DNA of 64,000 nucleotides from Pontederia crassipes (GCA_030549335.1 CM060183.1:35958768-36022767), one strand, 5' to 3'; numbered from the stretch's first letter, positions 10,301-22,370 are shown. Program-made: numbers and translations. The notes: generated by a model not told the origin, from the letters alone.

Positions 10301-12259
10301 TCAATCTCCTAGCAAGTTGTCATTTTTGCAACATGCATTACATGTGCTAGTATATTGTAGCAATTGCATCCACTAGTAGGTGCAGTTGATCGATCTACAT
10401 ACTTCCAAACGGTCTCACAACCTTTCTCTGCTATGTGATTTTAAATTTCCATAGCTTTGGGATCATCCTAATTCAGTAATTCCTAACTCCCCTCTAGAGG
10501 AAAACTAGCAAAGAGTGATTTAATTCAAAGGGTGAAAATCTGCCACACATCCACATTATATCTCATAGAAGTAATTTTAAGCAATGGCCATACTAATAAA
10601 GGTTGCAAATTATGGTAAATATATTTCTGACTAAGACATTTAGAATGCAAATTCAACTATATCACATCTTCCAAATGTTTGATTTAGTAACAGAATTCTC
10701 AAAAGGTTTTTACATTAACATGGATATGACATCAGTCTCAAGTACAAAGGATACACAAAGAACTGAAAGACAGGCTAAGACAACAATTTTGTTGCTTGGT
10801 AGAAAGTTGCAAATATTTGAACTTTTGATGTTCAGTAAAGGAAGAGAGAACAATCACAAATTCTTCTAGCTCAATCATACACACCAAAATGGGCCAAATT
10901 AGTGGCAAAAGAAATTTCTGAAATGTTTTGGTCCTAGAGTGATGTCAACAAAACTTAAATCATCAAGTCCACATGAGAAAATAATAATAATATATGTTGA
11001 GGAGGAATCACTTTTACCCATCAAAACATTTGAGCAGAGAAACAATTTTGTAGTACAATATGAAAAAGTAACCATAGGAAAGCTTGAGGAACATATGTTC
11101 ATCTCAGGTGTCATCTGCACAAATAGTTACATCCAAAGTATGCAGATAATTGTAACTGAAATACAGAGTTCATGTGTCAGAAAAGTAAATATCATTATCG
11201 TTTGAATTCATGAATGTCACGACATGCCATTTTATAACTTTGATGTCTTATTTCTCACTAAGAGATTTCTTATGGTAATAAGAGAAATAACTAAATCTGA
11301 ATGAATTCCTAACATTCAGGACCAAATTTGGGAAACACTTTTTAAGTGAAGCTTAGAAAAAATTGAAGAATACCAAACCTTTATATCATCACGATGTTCT
11401 TGAAGGATCTTGGCAGCACCAAGTAACATGGTGACGTGTGCATCATGGCCGCATGCATGCATCTTTCCAGGTACCTTGCTCGCGTGCTCCCACTCCACAA
11501 ATTCCTATCCACATGAGAAGTGAGAAAAATAAACGTCGAGAAATAGTGTTTTGCCAATAAAAAGGGAAAAAAACACATGGACTAAGGATGCTAATCTTCT
11601 GTTTGCAAAATGAATAATATAAAGAATTACTAAAAATATATCACGAATTTTTCACATCATATCGCTTGATCTGCAAGCAAAAAATGAATTCGGACTCTAC
11701 AGTCCATAGTGGATGAGTGAAATTAAAATTCTAACAAATTAAAAGAACCATCTTTTCTCTCCATCTTCACAATCGGGTTCGACAGAACTGTATCAGATGA
11801 ACATGCTCACCCTATCCTCAATACAAAATAGTCGATCTTGAACTACAAATTCAACGAAATTAATTTTCATGAGAAAAAAAGCTGATCAGGAAACATTTTT
11901 CCCCGTGAAGGGACCTGCATCGCTAGGGCGTCCATGTCGGCCCTGATCGCAACAAACGGCGGCTTTCCGGTACCGATGTAGCCCACCACCCCAGTGACGG
12001 CGACGGGGTGCTTGTAAGGGATCCCCATGGCATCGAGCTCTGCACGCACGAGCTCGCTGGTGGCGAACTCCTCGTAGCCGAGTTCCGGGTTCTCGTGGAT
12101 CCTCCGCCGCAATCCCACCATCCAATTGAAGAATTCAGCCTCCTTTGCTCTCTCCAGCAGTCCGGCGACAGAATCGAGCTCCGACCGCGCGATGGGCGTG
12201 GACAGCAGATGCAGGAGGAGTGAGAGGAGCAAGAAAGCAAGCGCCTTCGTGGACTCCAT
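7314..12259 (-). CDS. ILR1-like (ILL): IAA-amino acid hydrolase, ILR1/ILL-like (M20D peptidase family)
   Basis: Five exons on the minus strand, all in phase 0: 12259-11915, 11504-11379, 8766-8452, 7967-7839 and 7715-7314. They give 438 residues, the usual family length. The family frees auxin from amino-acid conjugates in the ER lumen. Residues 1 to about 25 are a signal peptide. Metal-site motifs are present: HACGHDAH (131-138, Cys133 and His135), PAEEG (166-170), GFH (His193) and PMHPGH (His395). GAEDF lies at 364-368. The protein ends KVHDEL, an ER-retention signal typical of ILR1/ILL members. Every intron has GT and AG borders. Intron 2 is 2.6 kb and contains a LINE fragment and a group II domain V. 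No break was seen, so the gene looks functional. Substrate preference cannot be read from sequence. Confidence 0.94.
7996..8096. repeat. Dispersed repeat, copy 1 (class unknown)
   Basis: It contains TTGATGTGCTAACTAATTTT, then AAAAGCTTAGGTCATTAGAA and a tail TTTTATATTCTTAACA. Related copies occur near 54553-54650 and 54750-54850. It lies in intron 3 of the hydrolase gene. I recognise the text as a recurring plant repeat but cannot assign a superfamily. Confidence 0.55.
8920..10070 (-). mobile_element. 5'-truncated LINE (L1-type) ORF2 C-terminal fragment
   Basis: Read on the minus strand, broken frames give the C-terminal region of a plant L1-type ORF2. In order: [14 protein letters not shown] with GLWSSVI (about 10030-9950), FWMDPW and [12 protein letters not shown] (about 9750-9700), [18 protein letters not shown] with [19 protein letters not shown] (zf-RVT-like, about 9560-9370), and [17 protein letters not shown] (about 9150-9100). 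Reverse transcriptase and endonuclease are absent, so the copy is 5'-truncated. Frames change several times and contain stops, so it is inactive. It lies in intron 2 of the hydrolase gene in the same orientation. The 3' end is uncertain, and no clear target-site duplication was found. Confidence 0.8.
10105..10138 (-). other. Group II intron domain V (organellar-type fragment)
   Basis: On the minus strand, exactly 34 nt fold as a group II domain V. They start GAGC, containing the catalytic AGC triad, have a GAAA tetraloop, a two-nucleotide bulge (A-T) on the 3' side and a 3' strand ending ACGGTTC that pairs with the start. The proximal stem pairs except at position 9, and the distal stem is GAGA/TCTC. 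Plant domain V sequences of this type belong to chloroplast and mitochondrial introns, so this is probably an organelle-to-nucleus transfer or retro-copied intron RNA. It lies about 35-70 bp upstream, in sense, of the truncated LINE. The source intron is not identified. Confidence 0.75.
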
Positions 12260-14532
12260 GGGCACAGCCGGAGGCAGGCACCTGAGTCTTTTGCTAAGCT
12301 CCCTCTTTCCACTCATTTTATACAAATGCAAGAAAAGAAAAGGTGTTTTTTTTTCATTTTATTATTAGTGTTTTTGTTTATTAATTATTACTATTATTTC
12401 ATCAGAAAATAATGTCGATAGAAAAAAGTAGTGATATTTCTGAAAGCGTTAATTTCTTTGATGCTCTCCGTTTAATTAGCCCTTTTTTCAAGTGAAAAAA
12501 ATGTTTATTTATCCGAATCATTGGTACTTTTAATATGTTTTATTATTAGTAAATATCTGAATACAACACATAAGTACATTAATTTGAGAAATTAAATTTT
12601 GTGTTTATCGCTACCTTATTCTATAGGATATATTTCAAAATGTATATGTAGAGTATTTAATATTGTGAAACACTAATTTTACTTATTAAATTATTAAAAT
12701 AATTTATATATTTATTTAAAGTATATGTTAAATAGTAAAAAAAAATTAAAATCAAGGTCTTCGAATTATTTGATGATCGTGATCTAATAAAATATGACTA
12801 ATTTGATGGTTTAAATTTATTTGGCTTTACATGATACATTTTTATTATCAAATTATCCAAATAAATATATATTATTTCATCTAATAAGTATATTATCAAT
12901 TTAATAATAAATTATAATTATTAATATAACTAAATAATAAGAAATAGAGCAGGTGTTTTGCATACTCATTAACCTCATTTTGAAATTATATCTCATCCTT
13001 TTAGGATGAAGAGTAAAAAAGAAAGGAAAAATATACAAGGAAAAAAAAGAATGAAAATAATAATTAATTTTATTCGCATGATTTTATATGTGCACTTATA
13101 TTTCAATTTTATAAGATTGAATATGAAAGAAATAACAAAATATTTGAAAGGAATGAAGAGAAAGAAGAAAATGTATACGTTGTAAAGCAGATGTAGAATA
13201 TTGATTTTACTTGTTAGATTAATATATATATATATATATATTAATTTAAAGTATCTATTAAATAATAAATTTTCATCATTATGATTAAGCTATTTTAATA
13301 AATATGATTAATTCAACAACTATAATTTATTTAGTCTTACATAATATTTCTTTATTATCAGTTTATCTTCATAAATATATATATATATATATTATTTCAT
13401 TTAAAAAATATATTATTAATCTAATCATGAATTATAATTATTAAGTTAATTAAATGATGAAAAGTAAACCCTCTACGTCAAGTGCTCATTAATGTCGAAG
13501 AGAAAAAGGAAAAAACTTTATTCTTCTTGTTCTTTTATTATATGAAATACATCCATTTTCTTTCCAATCCCTTGTTTTAACTTTCTTTCCCCCAGCCAAG
13601 CATATTAGCCAAGTTCTAAAAATGCATTCTTTCAATAGTTGGTGAAATGCTAATGCTATGTTCTTATTGAAAGCGACAACAGCTCTCTGTTTTAAGAGGA
13701 AATATATTGTATAATGAATTACGAATCTCAGTTGAGCAAAATCATAGAAAGGGGAAGCAGAATATTTTGTTCCGACACACTCTTTCATATCATTAATATG
13801 GGAAAAAAAAATATAGACACATACACATGCTCAATTAAACCCTATCAAATTATTTGTGACCCTATCAAATTATTGTCTCGTAGGAAGTATTAACTCGAGG
13901 CAGCGGGCCAAGATTACTTGCAGTATTCATGTCAGTTGGATTCCTCCCCTCCTTGCCAACTGGATATCTGCACCTCACTCCACAAAAAAAGTTGAACCTT
14001 TCTCTTTGATATTAAGTTACATCTGTCAGTTGGATGGATATGTATGCAGAATCTCTCTGTGCATGGAGAACATCAAAGGCATTTGGCTAATGTCTCCCCT
14101 GCAATATGCATGAATAGATCATATGCAAAGAAATCCTTGAAGCAATTAACATTACTGAAAGAGAACAATAACCTAATGACAATTACTGAAAGCATACGTT
14201 CAAGAATACTGCAGGCCTGTGCATCCCAATCGATTCAGAAGACTAGTAAAGCAGCTCAGTAATTTCTACTGCTTCCTTGGAGACTCAGACTTTGCTGTAC
14301 GAATGGTTTCAGTGAACAAACTGAGGCAGCAAGTGCAATGGTAAAGAGGGAAAACTATCCATCATTAGATAGAGTTTCAAGTACACAGGCTTTGTTGCTC
14401 ATCCCAAATGTACAAGGCAATGAATCTCCTTTGTGTTACCTTGAAGGAGATTTGCATCGCCATGGGGTAATTTCAGTTTGTAGCAAAATTACCAAATGAG
14501 ATCTGGTATTCTTTCTATTCCTATTTTGCCTG
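12260..14532. other. AT-rich intergenic region
   Basis: From 12310 to about 13480 this is extremely AT-rich, with TA runs (near 13223-13240 and 13377-13390) and no gene. The part after about 14000 is the 3' flank and likely 3' UTR of the minus-strand DUF1639 gene. Nothing else could be supported. Confidence 0.6.
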
Positions 14533-16831
14533 CTATTCTGAATCACTTTCCATACCCATCGCCTTTAAACCCCTTGGTTTCTGCAAGAAGAAAGGATAAA
14601 CGAGAATCAATACTAGTCTACATTTTCTGCAGTTTTTTTTTTTTTTTTTTGCTCTCATGCCTGATAAGAACACAAGACAAACCTTCTTTGATGTCTTTTT
14701 TTCCCGAACTTCATAGCGTTGTAGAGTCAGATCACAAAGCCATTCTCCTGGACTAACCAGCTGAAAGGAAAATAAGAAAGATAAATAACCCGGGCTTAGA
14801 AAGGGAGTAACAAATACAGACCCAGAATGCAATAAACAAGAAATGGTACACCACTGCGTAAATGACTTAAATACAATGATATCTTAGGAGTGCATATTTG
14901 AAGTAGCAGCCATTATCCTCCTTACAAACTCGTATAACATTTTTGCACCTGGATCCATATATTTATATAGCCCATACTTTGATGAGTTGAGTTCTCTAAC
15001 AAAAATCATAAAAAGAGGTAAACATGTAAAATAACCAGATTGTGCAGCAACTTAACATACATCCACCATATTCCAAGCCAGGGACAGAAAAAATCCACAA
15101 AAAGGACTATAGAATGAATGCCAAATCAAAATGATAATGAGAGCATAGGCTACACGTCTTCATATGCTGACAGAGTTGGCAATTTAGTGATCACATGGAT
15201 GTTCATTACAGTCTGGCACTGCGAAAATTGCAAAGACGTGACAAAAATGTTGCCTGAAAGCTACAAATCAGCTAGAAAATCAAGATGCAAACAAGACGGA
15301 TATGAACATTTGAAAGGTCTACAACAGTCAACATTGACTGAAATGGAGCACTATTATCCAGAAAGTACTACCCAACACATTGAGAATATTAGTTGTGAAA
15401 CATAGGTTAGCACTACATCGCGAACCATCACATTAAGTCTGCTGCCAATGAAATGTGTCCACAATCAAATGCTTGATGTCCTCTATAAAGTCACTCAAAG
15501 ATGGCAATAATCGGTACTAGATCAGACTTATCTTAACGTGGCTTGGCAATTTCCATTGAAAAACCAGGTCAAGCATCAAAGGCACTCTTTCAAGCACTTA
15601 ATATAATCATGAGTGACCTCAAAGCATTTTCACTTCAATTCTTGGCCCACGTGCATACTAGTATGGGCATCTCCAAAGGAGTAGAAACATTTAAGTGATC
15701 TTTATCATTCACAATAGTAGAATAGAAATTAAAGGAGAAATTTGAGCCACACCACATGCTGGTAACTAGGTTTATCAGATTTCAGATGAAATCACAGTTC
15801 CTCTTGTACAAGAAGAACACATAATGCACACATCAAGAAGTGGGTACATATTTTTGTGGGGCTAACAAACTACAGTACACCATTCCACCTATCCTTCTAA
15901 CACATATCTATCTTTATCGTTATCACTCCCTTACTAAAAAAAGACGCTTTACTGCCACCAGCAAAAGAAAAAGGATAAATTGGTACGATTCTCTTTTCTT
16001 TTGTGAAAGTGGCACGTTTTTTTTTCATTGAAAACAATATAAGAACATATCAAAAGTGGGAACGGGTCATCACTAATTGAGTATGAATTGTCAACTATCA
16101 GTTTTTAAATATAAATATATATATATACAATTAAATTAATATTAATAATGATCTCTATAATAACAATAATAATAATGACAACCCTCCCGCCAATTTCTTC
16201 TTCCCCGTAAACCAGTTGTAACCAACCACCCAATAGTGTCCCAAACAAACTACATAGATTAACATGCTTTATAAAAAGAAAAGGTTTCCGAAAATTCCTA
16301 AAATTAATTTCTTCACTTTTATTATTATAATATAACGCCTTCTATTTTTGTATATATTTAGAAGAAAAAAGAGGAGAGATGAAAAAGAAATAAAAAAGAG
16401 TTTATGCTACTTTACATTGAGGGTTTTCTGGATGAGTTTGTCCCTCTTTTTGGGCCTCTGAGGAAGCTTCGATCCCTTGAACGCCAAGAAGTCCTCCTCC
16501 TTCTCCGTCGTCGTCAGCGCGATCTCGAACTTGGGCCACACCGTCCCTTCGCTGCCGGACGACGACTCCCCGGCGCCGGACTTCTTCTCCTCCGACGCCG
16601 AAGCCGCCCCTCCGCCGCCGCCTCTATTCCTCTCCGGCGACGCCACGGCCGCCCCCCGGTCCCCTCCGTTCGCCCTCGTCGCCTCTGAATTCCTGAAGTC
16701 GAGACGGATCGAAAGTAAAAAAAAGAAAAATACTTGATTATAAAAGTGTCAATAAGAAAGAGATTACAACAGCAATAATAAAATCTCCACCTAAATTGCC
16801 GTCGCGTCATTCTCGCTACGATTTCGGACAT
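14533..16831 (-). CDS. DUF1639 family protein
   Basis: Four minus-strand exons: 16831-16791 (41 nt), 16692-16416, 14760-14683 and 14580-14533, giving 147 residues. The first, tiny exon encodes MSEIVARMTRRQF and splits an Arg codon. Exon 2 has a low-complexity Gly/Ser/Ala stretch and then the family core VWPKFEIALTTTEKEEDFLA followed by FKGSKLPQRPKKR. Exon 3 carries LVSPGEWLCDL and RYEVREKKTSKK; exon 4 ends KPRGLKAMGMESDSE. This order matches plant DUF1639 proteins, basic proteins of unknown molecular role. All introns are GT-AG and in phase, which supports the small exon 1 over a GTG-started frame in exon 2. Intron 2 is about 1.65 kb with no other gene seen in it. Exon 1 is the least certain part. 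Confidence 0.88.
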
Positions 16832-17129
16832 TTTTTTTCTCCTTTGGCGTTAATTTCGTACGTGTGCCCTGGGGATGATGAGATGCGACGGAGTCCCTCC
16901 TCTACGTTTAGCCGACGAGCAAATTAGCATAAGATTATTACCAAAGGAGACAAATCATGATCGCCTACTTTTGGGTGCGTACTTCCATCGCACCCCACGT
17001 GCAAACACTTTTATTAATTAGGGTTTTCTAACGTAACATCATATAATTATTAGCACAAATAATTATTACTCTAACTATTATATGAAACTTAAATTTTCAA
17101 ATATATATAATATGAGTTAAATTAGGATT

Positions 17130-17822
17130 GAGGAAAGAGGCGTCCTGCTAAATAGCCCGTGGAGCGCGTCTGGGCCGTCGGATGACATCCGATGACCCTT
17201 TTTTTTCTTTTTCTGTGTTCGTTTGCGCCTCCGCACCCTTCGCCTCCACCCATCCTCCCCGCCCGCCTCCGTCTGCTCGCTCCTCCCCGCCCGCCTCTGC
17301 TTCCTCCTCCCTGCTGCCTCCTCGCCGGTCGCCGGCTGTCGCATCCTCGCTCGCACAATCTCCGATCGTCTATCGCGACGCCGCCTCTTCCTCCTCGACG
17401 CGTCCAACGTTGTCGTCGCCTCCTCCGCTTCACCCTCGCTCTAGCCCTCCTCGGCGCCTCCAACACCGTCGCCTTCGAGATCGACGCCGCCGTCGCCCTA
17501 CGCCATCGCCTCCTCCTCCACTTTGCCCTTGCCCCTCCTCGACGCCTACAGTGTCGTTGCCGCCTCCACTTCGCCCTCGCCCTCCCTCCAAAGTCGAGAT
17601 CGACCGTCCGTTGCACTGCAACCGCCGCCTCCGTTACGCCCTCGCCCTCCTCGATGCCCGCCTCCGACATTGTCACCTCCGTTTGATCTCGATCGTCCAA
17701 GACACCATCGGCGACGAAGATTAAAATGTAAAAAAAACGTGCACCGTCGGATGAGATCCGACGGTGCGTGATAATGTTTAGCAGCCTCCTCAGCACAAGC
17801 GCTAAGGAGGCGCTCTTTCCTC
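17130..17822. mobile_element. Non-autonomous GC-rich TIR transposon, Mutator-like
   Basis: A 693-bp element bounded by inverted ends: GAGGAAAGAGGCG on the left, and CGCTCTTTCCTC, its inverse with a small gap, on the right. A 9-bp target-site duplication differs at one base (ATTAGGATT at 17121-17129; ATTAGGATA at 17823-17831), the size expected for Mutator-like elements. The imperfect TIRs extend about 80-95 bp and each holds a small hairpin. The right one has perfect 12-bp arms (17741-17752 and 17756-17767) around GAG. The interior is strikingly GC-rich and built of degenerate repeats of CTCCTCGACGCC/TTCGCCCTCGCC-type blocks, unlike the AT-rich flanks. Long open frames run in several frames, but these reflect base composition; no transposase is present. 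Confidence 0.75.
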
Positions 17823-18274
17823 ATTAGGATATGTGATCATTGCACCCTATAAACTCATAATTATGATACGTTAAATTGATATTATTTTGATTTCACGATT
17901 CAAAACACAAGTAATTTAAATTATTAAATCAAAATAAAATCAACCCAATGATTCAAAATCATAAAATTATATATATAGTGCAATACAGATTATCATTACA
18001 CTCTAATAATTTCATATATAATACTAATATTCAATAAAATTCTACAAAATGATATTATTTGTTTCATACACGAGCCAGTTGGTTTATTTGTTGGTAGTTT
18101 TTTTTTGGAACCGGTCCGGGAAAAAGAAATAAAGAAGATGAGAACAAACACGTGCTCGCTATAATAAGTGATTATCGCACTCCGTTCTCCTCTCGTGTTC
18201 GGCTTCGGCGCCACAAAAACAAAATTTAATATGTCCACAATTTGTTGTTTTCCTTTATAATAAATAGACAGAAC

Positions 18275-18623
18275 TGTTGGAAGACACCACGTTGCCGTCT
18301 CATCTCCAGCCATGTTGTGTCATCTTTGAATCTGTTGTAAATGTAGCTAGCAACTTACGGTGTCGTGTTCGTGTTCCTTTGTCTCCTTGTAGCAGTATAA
18401 TGCCGGTTTATTACATTTGTACCAACTTAGTCTTACTATAAATAGAGTAGTGGTACATCCAGCTATAAGGGTCTTTCCTAATTGAATAGAAAATTACTTT
18501 CTACTTTCTTCTACCTCTGTGCTTTTCCCATTTTTTCTCCTCTCGTTTCTGCCCCATTCTTCTTCCTCTTGGCGATCTCTCTCCGTCAACTTCATCATCG
18601 GAGCTCGATCATGAATCTTGACA
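18275..18623 (+). repeat. 5' LTR of the non-autonomous element
   Basis: It starts TGTTGG and ends TTGACA. A TATAAATAG promoter-like box lies at about 18438. The primer-binding site follows directly. Confidence 0.88.
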
Positions 18624-20256
18624 TGGTATCAGAGCCAAGCACCTCTCGATCCGCGCGGGCTCCTTATCGAAAGTGGACGATCGCTGCCTCTCTCCGTCGA
18701 TCGTCGTCGGCTGAAACTTCGCCAACATAGACGGCACCCATGAGCCTTGGCACTTCAAGATCTGAGGTAGATCGAAGCCGCTCACGACCGGACGCATCTC
18801 ATCGGCATCATGATCTGGTCCTCTTTTTTCCCTTTATTCGTTTCTTCCTCCGATCTTAACTCCGGCCAAAACACAGGAGCTAGGTCTTTTAATAGTGTAT
18901 TAGATCTGATCCTCTTTGTTTCTGCTTTTTTACGATTCTTCATGTTTTTCATTGTTGAACGCATCCTTCGTTGTCTCTCATTGTTTTCTTCCAAGGCGAT
19001 CTTCGCCGTGAGTTTGTATTTTGATCGTTCTCTGGTTGCTTTCTTAATCTCCTCAAATGTTTTGATTGTTCGATGTATCCCTTGATTCGTCTTGGCATTT
19101 TGAGAAGTTTTTCCTCCAATTATTATTCTCTAATGTCCGATGTCCGTATTCATTCTCCGATGTTCCATATTCGTTCTTTGAGATGAGGATGGGAGCAGTT
19201 TTACCTCCGATCATTCTTCGATACCCTTGATTCCTTCCTTCGATGATTCTTTGGCACTACGATTGTTGCTGATAATTCTGTGATTCGGCAATCGTCGTTT
19301 GTAACTCCGTTTCTTCCATGGCGCTATGATTTTTGCCGATAAAATCGATCTGGCATTTTTCGTTTGCAATTCCAATTTTCTTCCAATGGCGCTATGTTGG
19401 TTGCCGAACAAGTCATTCTTCGATTCGGCGATCTTCATTTGCAAATCAATGGCTTTATGTTGATCGCCGAACAAGTCATTCTTCGATTCGGTGATCTTCA
19501 TTTGCAAATCAATGGCTTTACGTTGGTCGCTGAATAAGTCTTTCTTCGATTCGGCAATCTTCGTTTGCAAATCCAGTTTCTTATTTCTGTCTCTTGTCGC
19601 ACGGTCGGTTATCCTCATGCATCTTGGAGCATAGTTTTGTGTCCTTTAGTTCATCACTTCTTGTCTCCGATCATCCTCTAATCTGTTGATTCTTCTATGT
19701 CTTAGTTCTTTCATATATTTTCTTAGCTCTTCGTCTGTTGGTTCTTTGTCATGTTTCTTCTTGTCCGTTAGTTGACTTCTCTCGGTGAGGGGGCGACTCT
19801 GGAACACTTGTGCTGCCTTGTACTACCATGACTAGCGGGTTGTCGATGATATGTATCTTGGCTTGTAGAGTGATCCTTATCCAATTGGGGTTCTTCAGTT
19901 TCCATGCTCTGGTTCTCTGGTTCTTCATCGACATTTTCTAGCTGATGGATGAATTGTAGGCTTCAGCGATGAATTGTAGCAGACGATGATTGTCAGATTC
20001 AAGTTGCCGTTCTAGTTTCTTCTGCTGCTCCGGCTACATTACGTCCGAAATGCAGTGTCATATCTTTTCAAGTTCTGCTGCTCTCAGGTGTTCTACAGAT
20101 GTTGTGATCTCTACACACCTTGCTTGAACTGTTGTGCTGTGTTGCTGTGCATATTCTTTTACAAATGTTCGACGGATGTATTCTTTTTGGTCGATAATGT
20201 GTTGTTTCTTGTCGGCGTTGTTCAACCGCTATTCGTCGTCTCACAGCGAGGGGGTG

Positions 20257-20608
20257 TGTTGGAAGACACCACGTTGCCGTCTCATCTCCAGCCATGCTGT
20301 GTCATCTCTGAATGTGTTGTAAATGTAGCTAGCAACTTACGGTGTCGTGTTCGTGTTCCTTTGTCTCCTTGTAGCAGTATAATGTCGGTTTACATTTGTA
20401 TCAACTTAGTCTTAGTATAAATAGAGTAGTGGTGCATCTAGTTGTAAGGGTAAGGGTCTTTCCTAATTGAATAGAAAATTACTTTTCACTTTCTTCTACC
20501 TCTACGCTTTTCCCATTTTTCCTCCTCTCGTTTCTCCCCCGTTCTTCTTCCTCTTGGCGATCTCTCTCCGGTGACTTCATCATCGGAGCTCGATCATGAA
20601 TCTTGACA
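20257..20608 (+). repeat. 3' LTR of the non-autonomous element
   Basis: Same ends as the 5' LTR, preceded by a purine-rich tract. It has a 6-bp internal duplication (TAAGGG) relative to the 5' copy and a 3-bp gap. Confidence 0.88.
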
Positions 20609-21811
20609 TAGAAAGAGATGTGATTACTTCATTTTACCGGATTCTTCTCCGACTTGGCACTTCGACAGTCGGCACGACACGACTTGGCAGCGGCGACTAC
20701 TGTTTTGGGCTTTCCTCCAACGTTTTACTAGCATCAACGACATCGTCCTTGCGCTGCAACTTGACGCATCACAGTCGTTTCCGATCATCCCATTTGAGCA
20801 GCAGCATGTCCGACGAAGCCACGGATCCGTTGTTCGTGGTTGTGTTGTTGGGACGACGTGTGCAGTAATGGTTGCGCACTTCCCTTTCTATCGTGGATCT
20901 ATCTGTGTTCCAAAGATAGTCACATGTGTAATAGCAAAATGCATTCTTTCACCGAGTTCGACAATGTCAAATTCAATGTGTTGACTAGCATTCAACTTTT
21001 TGTGATAATATTTTTATGGAAGAGGCCTAAGTAGGATACCCGCTTATAAAATTAAAATTATTATCATTATTATTATTATTATCATCATCATCATCTTCTT
21101 CTTCTTTTAAGGAATTGAGTTAATTTAGAATATAATTGTAATGCATCTCATCTCATATAAATAGTATCTAATACAATTTTTCTTCACCATCTAAGTCATT
21201 TTTAGTTTTATCCCTTGTTTTTTTAGCACTAGGTTAGACAATAGTACGCACAACATTGACATATTTGCATTGAGGCGAAAGGAGGGTAAAGAGGGGAAGG
21301 GAAGGAAAAATTCTTCTTGTTTGGATAAAATCTTAAAAGAGGGAAATGGATGAGAATCTCTATTTTTTTTCCTTGCATTCCCTCCATTTGTGTTATTTTT
21401 GTTTCAACCCTAAATTGTGATATAAAAGTTACATTCCCTTTCCTCCCTTTTTTCCCTCTCATTTTCTTCCCTTTCCTCTTAACGAGTGTTCATCCAAACA
21501 TAGTGTAAAAGAAGTGATGATGGGAAGAATAAATGTGCAACAACTATGGAAGTCATTGATGCTCCTTCTATTTTATCAACCAGTCATGATCACAATATCC
21601 AACCATATGAACATATAAGGCACGACGATGATTGAATGAATGAAATCGATCATGACTTGGTAGTTACAATCAAGTCGAGAACTCATTGTGATATGTCATG
21701 TCTCGACCATACATGAGAGCAATCGCAAATTGCTTGTCGCGAAAGAGCCATGAGTTTTTAAATATGTGGTGATAAAATCAAAGACAATTATGATTTGATG
21801 TCCCAACATGA
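20609..21811. other. Intergenic region, no gene seen
   Basis: A moderately GC-rich stretch (20640-20880) has a short open frame without recognisable motifs and could be a remnant of another element. An ATT/ATC/TTC microsatellite lies at 21056-21106. A pyrimidine/purine-rich segment (21280-21480) has MITE-like symmetry, but no ends could be fixed. Confidence 0.5.
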
Positions 21812-21829
21812 GTGAGGTCTAGGAGTGTT

Positions 21830-22370
21830 TGTCCCGGGGGCTTCTCCCCGGGGCACGTCGAGTTATCTTATGATGTATTTCCTTTTCAACTCACTTTTGT
21901 ACTTAGTTTATTTTCTAAGTGTGATGGTGGCAGTTTTGTAATTTGCACTCCTGAAAAGTGCACCCCCGGAGATGGTCCTCCACATCACACGTCGCAATTC
22001 TACCACCCGAAACGGTGGTATAGTAGGGGAGACCCGCTAGTCCTCCCCCGAAGCGTTGTAATCATTCCTATTTACTCAACAAAGATTTCAAGCTTCCCTA
22101 AATCTAGCATCGTGCCTCAAGCGTGGGGTGGCAACCCACAAAAGAGCGTCCCAAAGCGTCCCAAGCGATCGAGCGTTACGCCGAGGTGCCCGTTTGTTCA
22201 CAAACGCCTCCATCGAAGAAGCGTCCGCTCGGGACCGTGCGTCCCAAAAGTTGTGGCATACGAAAAGTGGCATAAGCAAGCTTCCGCAAAGCGCTCAAAA
22301 GAGCTTGCCTAGACGTTGGGCACGTCTAGGCGCCGCACGGGTCGGTCGAGCGAAAAACGACCCCGTGACA
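21830..22370 (+). repeat. 5' LTR of the chromovirus
   Basis: 541 bp with TG and CA ends, identical to the 3' LTR except at one position by eye. The primer-binding site starts within a few bases of its end. Confidence 0.96.

Larger units (their letters stand above)
18275..20608 (+). mobile_element. Non-autonomous LTR retrotransposon (LARD/TRIM-like)
   Basis: A 2.3-kb element with direct LTRs of about 350 bp, each beginning TGTTGG and ending TTGACA. A primer-binding site TGGTATCAGAGCC (initiator tRNA-Met type) directly follows the 5' LTR, and a purine tract GCGAGGGGG lies just before the 3' LTR. The 1.6-kb interior shows no recognisable gag or pol. It contains a short direct repeat array near 19390-19580. 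By eye the LTRs differ at about 6% of positions, suggesting an age near 2 million years if a grass-like rate of 1.3e-8 applies. No clean target-site duplication was seen. Confidence 0.85.

Noticed and set aside
16404-16737. Plus-strand open frames opposite the DUF1639 exon
   Set aside because: They are antisense shadows of a recognised exon, GC-rich and without motifs.
17122-17796. Long overlapping open frames on both strands in a GC-rich block
   Set aside because: Arg/Pro/Ser-rich products in several frames are what high-GC repetitive DNA yields by chance; the block lies inside a TIR element and no family motif was seen.
20055-20420. 121-residue frame near the 3' LTR of the non-autonomous element
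   Set aside because: It crosses the internal region and LTR boundary and has no gag or pol similarity.
21280-21500. Possible MITE with purine- and pyrimidine-rich halves
   Set aside because: Symmetry is of composition, not sequence; no termini or target duplication were found.
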